Positions 1 through 7,813 of a stretch of DNA of 64,000 nucleotides are shown piece by piece. The position numbers and the translations under genes are program-made. Location: NCBI RefSeq assembly GCF_013377785.1, contig NZ_JABXWT010000010.1:1-64000 (forward strand). The letters are read 5' to 3'. Position 1 is the first letter of the stretch. Every line of letters begins with the position of its first letter. This stretch comes from Ruegeria haliotis (lineage in GTDB: Bacteria > Pseudomonadota > Alphaproteobacteria > Rhodobacterales > Rhodobacteraceae). The notes below the pieces were generated by a model. That model saw nothing but the letters and a program-made list of their open reading frames with translations, made no database searches and had not been told where the DNA came from.

Positions 1-312
1 CTGCGGCCCAAAGGCGTGACCGGCAATATCGTCGACAAGGCTCTGGGCCGGGCGCATATCACCTGCAACAAGAACGGTGTGCCGTTCGACCCCGAGAAGC
101 CGACCATCACCAGCGGCATCCGCCTGGGTTCGCCCGCCGGCACCACCCGCGGCTTTGGCGAGGCCGAGTTCCGCCAGATCGCCGACTGGATCATTGAAGT
201 GGTCGACGGTCTGGCCGCCAATGGCGAGGACGGCAACGCCGCCGTCGAAGCCAAGGTCAAAGCCGAAGTCGCAGACCTCTGCGCCAAATTCCCTATCTAC
301 CCGAACCTGTAA
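1..312 (+). CDS. glyA: Serine hydroxymethyltransferase, C-terminal fragment
   Basis: This is the last 103 codons of a PLP enzyme that interconverts serine and glycine and charges tetrahydrofolate with a one-carbon unit in the cytosol. The reading frame is open from base 1, so the gene begins upstream of the window. The motif [16 protein letters not shown], seen here at about residues 36-51 of the fragment, is characteristic of the C-terminal domain of bacterial GlyA. The protein ends in IYPNL. A strong terminator-like hairpin follows 20 bases after the stop, so this is probably the last gene of its transcript. The identification is firm; only the N-terminus and PLP lysine are out of view. Confidence 0.93.
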   Translation: MRPKGVTGNIVDKALGRAHITCNKNGVPFDPEKPTITSGIRLGSPAGTTRGFGEAEFRQIADWIIEVVDGLAANGEDGNAAVEAKVKAEVADLCAKFPIYPNL

Positions 313-331
313 TCGGTGCGGTATCGAATAG

Positions 332-362
332 AAAACGGCGCCCCTGTGGCGCCGTTTTTTTT
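332..362 (+). terminator. Rho-independent terminator after glyA
   Basis: A perfect GC-rich stem (AACGGCGCC pairing with GGCGCCGTT, five-base loop) is followed directly by a run of eight T. It lies about 20 bases after the glyA stop codon on the same strand. Confidence 0.88.
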
Positions 363-452
363 CGTCGATCTCTCACCGGTTTTGGGCGCATCACAGATGC
401 GCTGAAAGCATCAGGCCGAGCGCCGCGCCTAAGGGGCGCGGCACGGTTGGTG

Positions 453-737
453 TTAGACCTCGGATGACGGCTCTTTCAGCACATCCTCCAACAGCTTTTC
501 ATTGCGGGCTTCTTCGATCCGGTTGATGCGATCTTCGGCCGAACGGGTGTCGAAGCGGTATTTGACCACATTGATCAGACTGAGCGTCAGCAGAACAATG
601 CCCATACCCCAGTAGCCTTTGGTCGCCAGCGGAACATCGGTCGACAGATACAGCGAAATACCCAGCAAGGCGTAAGCCACAGCAACGCCTGCACCGTTCA
701 GCATCATGATCAGGCCATTTTCATTACGATTGTTCAT
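453..737 (-). CDS. Small YiaA/YiaB-type two-helix inner membrane protein
   Basis: A 94-residue protein with two hydrophobic segments (about residues 12-32 and 41-60) followed by a charged cytoplasmic tail rich in Glu, Arg and Lys. The spacing of the helices and the segment LSLINVVKYRFDTRSAED resemble the YiaA/YiaB two-helix family, whose function is unknown. The start at 737 was chosen because AGGAGA lies just upstream; an in-frame ATG nine codons earlier has no such site. It lies 43 bases after the PspA-like gene on the same strand, so the two are probably co-transcribed in an envelope-stress unit. Confidence 0.7.
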   Translation of the reverse strand: MNNRNENGLIMMLNGAGVAVAYALLGISLYLSTDVPLATKGYWGMGIVLLTLSLINVVKYRFDTRSAEDRINRIEEARNEKLLEDVLKEPSSEV

Positions 738-780
738 TGGAAGTCTCCTATTTTCAAAACACATTCAGATTGATTGAAGT

Positions 781-1464
781 TCAAGTGTCGGACTGCGCCT
801 TGAGGCGGTTCAGAACGTCCGATGCGGTTGCCCGGGTTTTGGGGCCATACCCGGCCTCTTCCATCCGGGCGGCGAGGTTTGTGTGGTCCATCCCGGCGTC
901 GATTTCGCGCAAGATTTCCGATTGCTCAAAGGGATCATCCTGGCTCATCACACGCGCGATCAGGGACTCGGCCTCATCAATGGGGCTGTCGCCGCCGAGA
1001 TGCCGGTTCAGCCGCTTTTGCAGGCTTTGTTCCCGTTTGACAGCACGGGCAGAAATTGCCCCCTGTTTAAGGTCCAGGATACGACGGCTGGCAGCCTGAA
1101 CCGAATGACGCAATTGCAAAATGCGCGCCTCGAGCCGGTCAACAGTCTGCGTTCGCAACGCCAGTTCGTTTTCCAGATCAGCTACGGCCTGCGCAGCACT
1201 TTCGACCAGATCCTGACGGTCATCAGCCAGTGCCTGTCGGGCCCGGGTCATCAGATCATCAACCCGGCTTTGTAGCCCTTCGATCTGGCGGTTTTCGTTG
1301 CGCTGCTTCTGGATCAAGCTTGCCAGCGTTAGCTTTGCCGCTTTCAGGTTTTGGTCTGCTTCACGAATTTTCTGGTCGATCAATTCGATTGAATAGGTAT
1401 CGCGCAGGCTGCCCTCGGCCCGTGCATTTGCACCGTTTATCAAAGTTCTCAGAGTACCGAACAT
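781..1464 (-). CDS. pspA: PspA/IM30-family envelope stress protein
   Basis: This 227-residue protein is nearly all alpha-helical coiled coil, the hallmark of PspA/IM30 (ESCRT-III-like) proteins that bind and stabilise the inner leaflet of the cytoplasmic membrane. It opens with MFGTLRTLINGANARAE, like the amphipathic helix of the YjfJ-type branch. Long Glu/Gln/Arg heptads fill residues 30-150 and a short folded C-terminal region follows. The start at 1464 has GGAG six bases upstream; a start at 1494 would fall inside a predicted operator. Three palindromic TetR-type sites sit directly upstream, so expression is probably controlled by the adjacent TetR regulator rather than by PspF/sigma-54. 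No pspF or pspBC is present here. Confidence 0.82.
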   Translation of the reverse strand: MFGTLRTLINGANARAEGSLRDTYSIELIDQKIREADQNLKAAKLTLASLIQKQRNENRQIEGLQSRVDDLMTRARQALADDRQDLVESAAQAVADLENELALRTQTVDRLEARILQLRHSVQAASRRILDLKQGAISARAVKREQSLQKRLNRHLGGDSPIDEAESLIARVMSQDDPFEQSEILREIDAGMDHTNLAARMEEAGYGPKTRATASDVLNRLKAQSDT

Positions 1465-1480
1465 GTGTTTCTCCAATTCA

Positions 1481-1493
1481 TGAACATCGTTCA
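1481..1493. promoter_or_regulatory. TetR operator copy 1
   Basis: Palindrome TGAAC-ATC-GTTCA, 17 bases upstream of the chosen pspA start and next to its ribosome-binding site. It belongs to a set of four identical half-site pairs near the TetR gene. Confidence 0.7.
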
Positions 1494-1515
1494 CAAATTT
1501 GATATAACGACACCA

Positions 1516-1528
1516 TGAACGCCGTTCA
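1516..1528. promoter_or_regulatory. TetR operator copy 2
   Basis: Palindrome TGAAC-GCC-GTTCA in the gap between the tetR stop and pspA. It is spaced 35 bases from copy 1 and 23 bases from copy 3. Confidence 0.72.
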
Positions 1529-1538
1529 AGTATTTTTG

Positions 1539-1551
1539 TGAACAGCGTTCA
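1539..1551. promoter_or_regulatory. TetR operator copy 3
   Basis: Palindrome TGAAC-AGC-GTTCA, five bases beyond the stop codon of the TetR gene. It is the most distal of the three sites before pspA. Confidence 0.72.
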
Positions 1552-1556
1552 GGAAA

Positions 1557-2147
1557 CTATTTGTTTCCAATCCGTGAAAGAACCTGTGTGATCATCCGCT
1601 CGATCTGCTCGGGGGGCACGCCCGAGATACGGTTTTCCAGACCAAGTGTCACAATTCCATGCACCGACGAAAACAAGGCCCGTGTCATCAAATCCATCTC
1701 GGCACGGTCGAGATCGGGGAAGAGCTGCTCGACAGGTTCGGCAATATAGGAAAACAACCCTTTCAGCGCGTTTCGATACCAGTCGGGCACTGGGCCATCA
1801 TCGGTCATTTTCAGATCAAACAGCGCGCGCCAGAGGTTAGTATTGCTGTCGGCAAAATGCAGATAGGCCGTGCTCATGACGATCAGCCGCTGCACTGGGG
1901 GTTCGCCACCGTCGAACGAGGTGCCAACCGCCTGCCCCAAAAGCCGAAATGTGCGCCCGTTTACGGCCATCGCAATGGCATTCAGGTCTTCAAACACATT
2001 GTAGATCGCGCCCAGCGCGCAACCCGCATCCTTAGCCAGATCCCGCGCTCTCAGGTCACTCAGACCATCTCGATCAATGCGAATCTCCGCAGCCTCGATT
2101 AGCCTTTCGCGCAGTTGTTCGCGCCGGAGTTGGGATTTCGTTGACAT
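1557..2147 (-). CDS. TetR-family transcriptional regulator
   Basis: A 196-residue regulator with the classical TetR N-terminal helix-turn-helix at about residues 12-55 ([20 protein letters not shown], then [20 protein letters not shown]). The all-helical ligand-binding and dimerisation domain resembles the WHG-type C-terminal group. It lies upstream of pspA on the same strand. Four copies of TGAACNNNGTTCA flank it: one 15 bases before its own start (2162-2174) and three before pspA. The simplest reading is an autorepressor that also represses the pspA/yiaA-like pair. The inducing ligand is unknown. Confidence 0.88.
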   Translation of the reverse strand: MSTKSQLRREQLRERLIEAAEIRIDRDGLSDLRARDLAKDAGCALGAIYNVFEDLNAIAMAVNGRTFRLLGQAVGTSFDGGEPPVQRLIVMSTAYLHFADSNTNLWRALFDLKMTDDGPVPDWYRNALKGLFSYIAEPVEQLFPDLDRAEMDLMTRALFSSVHGIVTLGLENRISGVPPEQIERMITQVLSRIGNK

Positions 2148-2161
2148 GGCGTCCTCAGCCT

Positions 2162-2174
2162 TGAACCGCGTTCA
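2162..2174. promoter_or_regulatory. TetR operator copy 4 (autoregulation)
   Basis: Palindrome TGAAC-CGC-GTTCA, 15 bases upstream of the tetR start codon. It has the same half-sites as the three copies before pspA. Confidence 0.7.
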
Positions 2175-2203
2175 TGACACAGCGCATAGGCCAGAACCCC
2201 GGA

Positions 2204-2578
2204 TCAGATCAAGTCGCGCCACCAAAGAAACAGCAAAACCAGCGCCGTCAGGGCCAACATGTTAAAGGCCAACCCTCCGAGCAGGCCCAAAAACCATCCC
2301 ATCCTGCGATCCGCCAGATTGATCGAGCCCAGATGCGCCTGCACGTCCTCAGAGGCCTGAACGAGTTTCGGATTATCCAACACTTGCCGTAGTTTTGGAT
2401 GCGCCGCCATCTGTTCTGCCCGGGCCAAAACCAAAGCCTGCTTGTAAACCCGACGTGGCAAACGACGCTTTGCGCGCTGCACAGAGGCCGTCAGCGTTTT
2501 GCCCCGCACCCCCAGTTTGGTGCGCAGCAGCGCAATCGTCTGCGCGATCCGGGTTTGAATGTCTGTGTCCTGCGACAT
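2204..2578 (-). CDS. Conserved membrane-anchored protein of unknown function
   Basis: A 124-residue protein with a basic helical N-terminal part (TRIAQTIALLRTKLGVRGKT and following) and one long hydrophobic region near the C-terminus (about residues 92-120, ending LVLLFLWWRDLI). That region can form one or two membrane helices. The start at 2578 was chosen for the strong AGGAGG just upstream; the frame stays open much further but only as antisense to the neighbouring hydrolase. It is divergent from the esterase. No family was recognised. Confidence 0.68.
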   Translation of the reverse strand: MSQDTDIQTRIAQTIALLRTKLGVRGKTLTASVQRAKRRLPRRVYKQALVLARAEQMAAHPKLRQVLDNPKLVQASEDVQAHLGSINLADRRMGWFLGLLGGLAFNMLALTALVLLFLWWRDLI

Positions 2579-2668
2579 GCGTGGCCTCCTGACACGGCAA
2601 TCTAACCTCAGCCAGCGCAGGCCACAATGGGGCTGGCCGTTCCATGCGCTGGCTTGTATCACGCGAAT

Positions 2669-3427
2669 ATGCTGAACATGATTGTACATGGTGAACCGAC
2701 CGCGCACCCGCCTCTTGTTATTGCCCATGGCCTGTATGGATCGGCCCGAAATTGGGGCGTGATCGCGCGCAGGCTCTCGGATGAGCGGCAAGTTGTGGCC
2801 GTGGACATGCGCAACCACGCTTATAGCAAGTGGGATCCTCAGCATGATTATACTCACCTTGCGCAGGATCTCGCCGAAGCGATCGAACAAATTGGCGGGT
2901 CGGCGGATGTTCTCGGGCACTCGATGGGCGGCAAGGCCGCGATGACGCTGGCCCTGCAACACGGTGCGCTTGTGCGCAAACTTGTCGTGGCCGATATCGC
3001 GCCAGTCGCTTACGGCCACAGCCAGATACAGTTCATCGAAGCCATGCGCGCTGTCGATTTTTCACAGGTTGGTCGCCGCTCGGACGCGGAACAACAGCTT
3101 GCTGAGCAGGGTGTTGAAAAAGCCTTGCAGAGCTTTTTCACGCAATCCCTCGATGTTGCAGGAAAACGCTGGCTTTTGAACTTGGACGTATTGGCAGCTG
3201 AGATGCCCAAGATCATGGCCTTTCCACAGCTGGACGGGCCGTGGGATGGCCCTGCCCTTTTCTTGTCAGGCGGCGCATCGGACTATGTGCTGCCGGAACA
3301 TCGTGACAAGATTCGCGCGTTGTTTCCGCGCGCGCGCTTTGCCAGAATCCCTGGTGCGGGTCATTGGCTGCACGCCGAAAAACCACGTGAATTCGAAGCC
3401 GCGGTCAGAGCGTTCCTGAACGCCTGA
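2669..3427 (+). CDS. Alpha/beta-hydrolase, YbfF-type esterase
   Basis: A 252-residue alpha/beta-hydrolase. The oxyanion-hole region reads HGLYGSARNW, the nucleophile elbow is GHSMGGK (Ser), and the C-terminal histidine lies in GAGHWLHAEKP. The motif VDMRNHAYS is typical of the YbfF/ABHD11 group of small acyl-ester hydrolases. A GTG-type start 14 codons earlier is possible; I chose the ATG at 2669, although neither has a strong ribosome-binding site. The natural substrate is not evident. Confidence 0.85.
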   Translation: MLNMIVHGEPTAHPPLVIAHGLYGSARNWGVIARRLSDERQVVAVDMRNHAYSKWDPQHDYTHLAQDLAEAIEQIGGSADVLGHSMGGKAAMTLALQHGALVRKLVVADIAPVAYGHSQIQFIEAMRAVDFSQVGRRSDAEQQLAEQGVEKALQSFFTQSLDVAGKRWLLNLDVLAAEMPKIMAFPQLDGPWDGPALFLSGGASDYVLPEHRDKIRALFPRARFARIPGAGHWLHAEKPREFEAAVRAFLNA

Positions 3428-3616
3428 TCAAGCTGAACCCTGATACAACCGTTTCGCCACCAACCACGACGCCGGTACGCCAATAACAGCGCCTGCGGCG
3501 GCGGCCGATACGATTGCGCTTACGGACACCAACCCAGCTGCCAGTACGGCAACGACGGCCGATCCGGCCAGCGCGGTTGCGATCAATGAGTACAGCATGG
3601 CGGCAAGGCGAAACAT
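3428..3616 (-). CDS. Small two-helix membrane protein
   Basis: A 62-residue, almost wholly hydrophobic protein rich in Ala, Val and Ser (for example LVSVSAIVSAAAAGAVIGVP), with a short basic C-terminal tail. The start at 3616 has AGGAAGA upstream. Its stop codon abuts the stop of the convergent esterase. Function unknown. Confidence 0.6.
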   Translation of the reverse strand: MFRLAAMLYSLIATALAGSAVVAVLAAGLVSVSAIVSAAAAGAVIGVPASWLVAKRLYQGSA

Positions 3617-3710
3617 GGCCAATCTTCCTTTTGGTTGAACCTTGATCGCCACATTACACGCCCTGAATATGATCGACTTTGACATGGGTCAGATCAAACC
3701 GTCATCAGGT

Positions 3711-4088
3711 TTAGGAATCGACGATTTCGCCTCCTCCATTCGCCCAGTCAATCAGACCACCCAGATTATACACCCGCGCATAGCCCATATCCCTCAGCAG
3801 CTTACCCGCCAAAGCGGACCGTCCGCCCGAGACGCAATAAAGCACGATAGGCCGGTCCTTGCGCAGTTCCGGGTCATGGGACTGAAGCGTATCATCCGCA
3901 CGGAATTCAAGCATGCCACGTGGAATATGATGCGCGCCCACCGCGCGGCCCGTTTGCTGTAGCTCAGTCGTATCGCGAATATCCAGCAGCAAACCTCCTT
4001 GCTCCAACAAGGTCCTGGCCTCGGCAGTATCAATACGCTCGACCGCCGCGTTGGCCGCCTGCATCATGTCCTTGACCGTCATCGGCAT
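3711..4088 (-). CDS. Rhodanese-like sulfurtransferase domain protein
   Basis: A single-domain rhodanese of 125 residues. The CH2A-type segment LLLDIRDTTEL is at about 35-45. The active-site loop YCVSGGRS at about 86-93 holds the cysteine that would carry the persulfide, and the C-terminal YNLGGLIDWANGGG is typical. The start at 4088 has AAGGAGAG upstream. It lies 70 bases beyond the end of the HlyD-type gene, toward the transcription start side, on the same strand but with its own ribosome-binding site. The sulfur acceptor is unknown. Confidence 0.86.
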   Translation of the reverse strand: MPMTVKDMMQAANAAVERIDTAEARTLLEQGGLLLDIRDTTELQQTGRAVGAHHIPRGMLEFRADDTLQSHDPELRKDRPIVLYCVSGGRSALAGKLLRDMGYARVYNLGGLIDWANGGGEIVDS

Positions 4089-4158
4089 GCACAGCTCTCC
4101 TTGAATGATTTGCGCGGATGCTAACATGCGGAAAACGGAAGATGTAGCCGCGTCGGGG

Positions 4159-5511
4159 TCAGTGCTCGCGAAAGGCGCGGGACATGCTGTCCGAGACGGG
4201 TTTGGCGATGTAGGCCGCGAAAGTTCTTTCTTCGGTCTGGATCATGATTTCCGCAGGCATACCCGGTGTCGGGATGAATCCCCGCACACGCTTTAATTCA
4301 TCAGGCGTCAGCGAAATCCGGGCCAGATAAACCTCTTGTGGGACGCCCGTTGAATCTTCGACCAAAGCATCGGCAGAAACATAGAACACTTCGCCACTCA
4401 GAACCGGGGTTGTCCGTTGGTTTAGACCAACCAGGCGCACCGTTGCGAACTGCCCGGTCACGACACTGTCAATTTCGGTGCGTGGGATCTGTGCTTCGAT
4501 GATCAGAGGCGCGTCGGCGGGTAGAATTTCAGCGATGGGTTCGCCGGTTTCAATCACACCACCGGGCGTGTGATAATGCAGCCGTACGACCGTACCCGTC
4601 ACCGGCGCGCGCACCACCGCACGGGCCAGAACGCTGCGGGCTTGCCGGGATTTCTCACGAACACTTTCCAAATCCGCCTCGATCACGCCCAGCTCATCCA
4701 GCGCGGCCTCGCGATAGGCTGATCGGGTGCGCGTGATCTGTTCTTCGTACTTCAGCAGCATCTGATTGATTTCGGCAGTCTCGGCCTGCAACCGGGCTTG
4801 TTGGCCCTCAGCCTCGGCCTGAACGCGCCGAATTGTGTTCAGTTCCCCTTTGCGCACCAAACCTTTCTCAAACAACGATTTCTTGGTCTCATATTCTTCC
4901 TGCAAGATGTCCGCGCGCCGCCTCATGCTGTCCAACTGGGCCTCGAACCCGCTTGCGCGGATCTTCAGCGCCTCCATATTACGTTCCAACAGGGCGACAT
5001 CGTTCAGCATCGTCTTGCGTGAGACATCAAAGCTGAGTTTCTGACCGTCGAGAATTGCCATCACTTCGATATCCTCCGTGGCTTCGATCAGGTCCGGGGG
5101 AAAGGACAGCCGCTCTTTTTCGCGATATTCCGCAAGCAACCGTTCGGTCATGGCTTGCAGGCGGATTTTGCGGATAAACAACTCCCGCTCATTCGCCTGG
5201 GCCAACGTCTGGTCCAATGTCATCAAGACCTGACCGGCCTGTACGGTTTCACCTTCCGCGACTTGGATGTTTTCGATGATCCCGCCTTCCAGATGCTGCA
5301 CGATCTTGTTGCGGCCTGTTGCGACAAAGCTGCCTTGCGCAATCACGGCGGCCGCCAGCGGCGCACTGAAGGACCAGACACCAAAGCCGCCAAAACACAC
5401 AACCAGCATGACGATTCCGATCACAATGAATCGATTGATCGAGCGTGGAACCTCGGCATACCAAACGGTTGGATCCTTGGGTGTTTTGTCGATGGGTATG
5501 AGATCAGTCAT
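4159..5511 (-). CDS. HlyD-family type I secretion periplasmic adaptor
   Basis: A 450-residue membrane fusion protein that would bridge the ABC exporter to an outer-membrane TolC-type channel. There is one membrane helix at about residues 29-51 (VIGIVMLVVCFGGFGVW), a biotinyl-lipoyl-like half motif (QHLEGGIIENIQVAEGETV) and a long alpha-hairpin coiled coil over about 100-290. The beta-barrel region includes APVTGTVVRLHYHTPGGVIE and ends near PAEIMIQTEERTFAAYI. Length and layout match HlyD/PrtE proteins. It starts two bases after the stop of the ABC gene, so the two are translationally linked. No TolC gene is in the window. Confidence 0.92.
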   Translation of the reverse strand: MTDLIPIDKTPKDPTVWYAEVPRSINRFIVIGIVMLVVCFGGFGVWSFSAPLAAAVIAQGSFVATGRNKIVQHLEGGIIENIQVAEGETVQAGQVLMTLDQTLAQANERELFIRKIRLQAMTERLLAEYREKERLSFPPDLIEATEDIEVMAILDGQKLSFDVSRKTMLNDVALLERNMEALKIRASGFEAQLDSMRRRADILQEEYETKKSLFEKGLVRKGELNTIRRVQAEAEGQQARLQAETAEINQMLLKYEEQITRTRSAYREAALDELGVIEADLESVREKSRQARSVLARAVVRAPVTGTVVRLHYHTPGGVIETGEPIAEILPADAPLIIEAQIPRTEIDSVVTGQFATVRLVGLNQRTTPVLSGEVFYVSADALVEDSTGVPQEVYLARISLTPDELKRVRGFIPTPGMPAEIMIQTEERTFAAYIAKPVSDSMSRAFREH

Positions 5512-5513
5512 GG

Positions 5514-7775
5514 TCAGCCCCCCTGCTGGCCTTCAATTCCGGGTTGTTTACGTGGTCCGTTCAGCTGTTGCAGAACCTGTTCACGCTGACCAAACAGAGC
5601 AACACGCCCGTCGGTCAACAGCATGATCTTATCGACCACATTCAGCAGCGTGGGTTTCTGCGTGATGACCACAACGGTAATCTTGCTTTCCTTGGCCTGA
5701 GCGATTGCGCATGCCAGCGCCTGATCGCCCGCGACGTCGAGGTTCGAATTCGGCTCGTCCAAGACCACCATGCGTGGGTTTCCAAAGAACGCACGAGCAA
5801 GCGCAATCCGTTGTTTCTGTCCCCCGGACAGAGGCGCCCCGTCTGCGGCCACCACCGTCTCATATCCTTGTGGCAGCGTGGCGATCATGTTGTGAACATC
5901 GGCCAATACTGCCGCATCGTGAATCTGCTCATCTGTGGCGTCGGCCCGCATCCGACCAATGTTGTCCTTGATCGTGCCCGGAAACAGCTGCACGTCCTGC
6001 GGCAGATACCCGATGCTTTCACCAAACTGGCGTGGATCCCAATTTCGGATGTCCATCAGGTCCAGCCGGACGCTGCCCGATGTGGGCATGACGGAGCCAA
6101 CCAGCGTTTTGCCTAGCGTGGTCTTTCCAGCACCTGAGTTGCCGATAATCGCCAGTGTCTCACCTGGGCTGAGCGAGAAGCTGATACCGTTCAGTACCAC
6201 GCTTTTCGTACCGCTCGGAACATAGAGCAGCCGTTCGACATCCAACCGACCTTCCGGGCGTGGCAAACGCAGCTTTTCAAATTGTAACGCCGAATTCGAC
6301 AGCAACGCGTTGATCCGGCCATAGGCGCCTCGGGTCAGAAGAAAAGTGTTCCACCCTTCGATTGACCCTTCAATTGGCGCGAATGCCCGACCTGCGATGA
6401 TCGACGCGGCAATGACCATACCGCCGGTAATCTCACCTTGCAGGGCCAGAAACGCGCCCCAGCCCAGAATGCCAATCTGCGTTAACAAACGCACCCCACG
6501 CGAGATGGCAGCGAAGATCACGTTGCGATCCTGCGCCTTCACTTGCCATGTCAGGGATTGGGCGGTGTCCTGCCCCCAGATCCGCACCGCCTCTGGGATC
6601 ATCGCCAGCGCGTTGATAATCTGGCTGTTGCGTGACATCGAATCCAGATGCTGGTTGGCCATGGATTGCGCCCTGTTCGCCTCGGCAAAAGGTTTGGCCG
6701 TCATTTTCTGGTTAACCAGCGCAATGGTCATCAACAGCAACGCCGTAACGACGACGATCATCCCCAGCTGCGGATGCACTAAAAAGATCATCAGGATGAA
6801 CAGCGGCGCAAAAGGGACATCAAGGAACGAAATCAACGTCCCCGACACCAGAAAACCCCGCACCTGCTGCAAGTCACCCAGCGTCTGATATTCACGCCCG
6901 TTTCCATGCAACGAGGCATGCGCGGCGGCGCTCAGAACTGGCGCACCGAGACGGGCGGCCACTTCGACCGCCGTGCGCATCAGCATGAACCGGCGTATCG
7001 CATCGAAGGCCGATTGGAAAATCACTGCACCCGCCACAATCGCTGTCAGCATGATCAGCGTGTCCAGGGACCGGCTGGTCAACACCCGATCACTGATCTG
7101 AAACAGGTAGATCGGAATTGCCAGGATCAGAATATTGGTCGCACAAGTCAGCACCAGCACAAACGCGAGATTGCGCCAGATTGCCCGCATCGAATTGCGC
7201 AACGTGCGCTTGAAATCCTCGGGCGGGGTGCGCTTGTGGAAAGTATGGGGTGGCCCGTTCCCGTCACCGCCGCCGGACTTGGTCCGAAGCAATGGCTGGT
7301 TTGCCTTGGCCTCGATCGTGGTGCCTATGCGATCCCCGTCGGACGTGCGCGCTGAGGGGGTCTTGCGCGCTGTCGTGTCACTGACGGTTTCTGACTCAGG
7401 GTCATCGGCATCGGCCACCCCTGCGCCACCACCCGCTGAGTCTTCGTCTTCTGCGGGCTGTGGCTGTTCGCACCGTTGGGGAGGAACGGCACGTCGTCTC
7501 TGCGTCTCTGTGTATTCACTGGATTGCTGAGGCGGGACAGCGTCCTGAACCGAACCAGCAGTTTCTGCGTGCTTTGCTTCGTCGTCTGCCACCTGACTTT
7601 GATCCGGGTCGGGCACGCGCATCTCCTCGGTCAGGTTCAAGTGGCGAGAGTGTTGTGTGACCCTGGTTGGGCGTGCGCCCTCGTCACTGGATTTCAGAGT
7701 CATCGAACCCACGCCGCCCTGTCGGTCCAAAGGGCTGGCATAAAGGGTTCGGCGCGACGAAAAAATGATCGACAT
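5514..7775 (-). CDS. Type I secretion ABC transporter (permease-ATPase) with long N-terminal extension
   Basis: A 753-residue half-transporter of the PrtD type. Residues 1-195 are a low-complexity, charged, probably disordered extension absent from ordinary PrtD proteins (about 560-590 residues). The membrane domain begins near LAFVLVLTCATNILILAIPI. The nucleotide-binding domain shows Walker A GNSGAGKTT, signature LSGGQKQR and Walker B MVVLDEPNSNLD. The H-loop reads VITQKPTLL where TH is usual, so the switch histidine is replaced by glutamine. No C39 peptidase domain is present, in keeping with substrates exported whole through a C-terminal signal. It lies between the 645-residue repeat protein and the HlyD-type gene in one operon. 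Confidence 0.92.
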   Translation of the reverse strand: MSIIFSSRRTLYASPLDRQGGVGSMTLKSSDEGARPTRVTQHSRHLNLTEEMRVPDPDQSQVADDEAKHAETAGSVQDAVPPQQSSEYTETQRRRAVPPQRCEQPQPAEDEDSAGGGAGVADADDPESETVSDTTARKTPSARTSDGDRIGTTIEAKANQPLLRTKSGGGDGNGPPHTFHKRTPPEDFKRTLRNSMRAIWRNLAFVLVLTCATNILILAIPIYLFQISDRVLTSRSLDTLIMLTAIVAGAVIFQSAFDAIRRFMLMRTAVEVAARLGAPVLSAAAHASLHGNGREYQTLGDLQQVRGFLVSGTLISFLDVPFAPLFILMIFLVHPQLGMIVVVTALLLMTIALVNQKMTAKPFAEANRAQSMANQHLDSMSRNSQIINALAMIPEAVRIWGQDTAQSLTWQVKAQDRNVIFAAISRGVRLLTQIGILGWGAFLALQGEITGGMVIAASIIAGRAFAPIEGSIEGWNTFLLTRGAYGRINALLSNSALQFEKLRLPRPEGRLDVERLLYVPSGTKSVVLNGISFSLSPGETLAIIGNSGAGKTTLGKTLVGSVMPTSGSVRLDLMDIRNWDPRQFGESIGYLPQDVQLFPGTIKDNIGRMRADATDEQIHDAAVLADVHNMIATLPQGYETVVAADGAPLSGGQKQRIALARAFFGNPRMVVLDEPNSNLDVAGDQALACAIAQAKESKITVVVITQKPTLLNVVDKIMLLTDGRVALFGQREQVLQQLNGPRKQPGIEGQQGG

Positions 7776-7813
7776 CTACAAACCTTCTGGTCACTCGTTA
7801 CAAAAAAGGGAAA

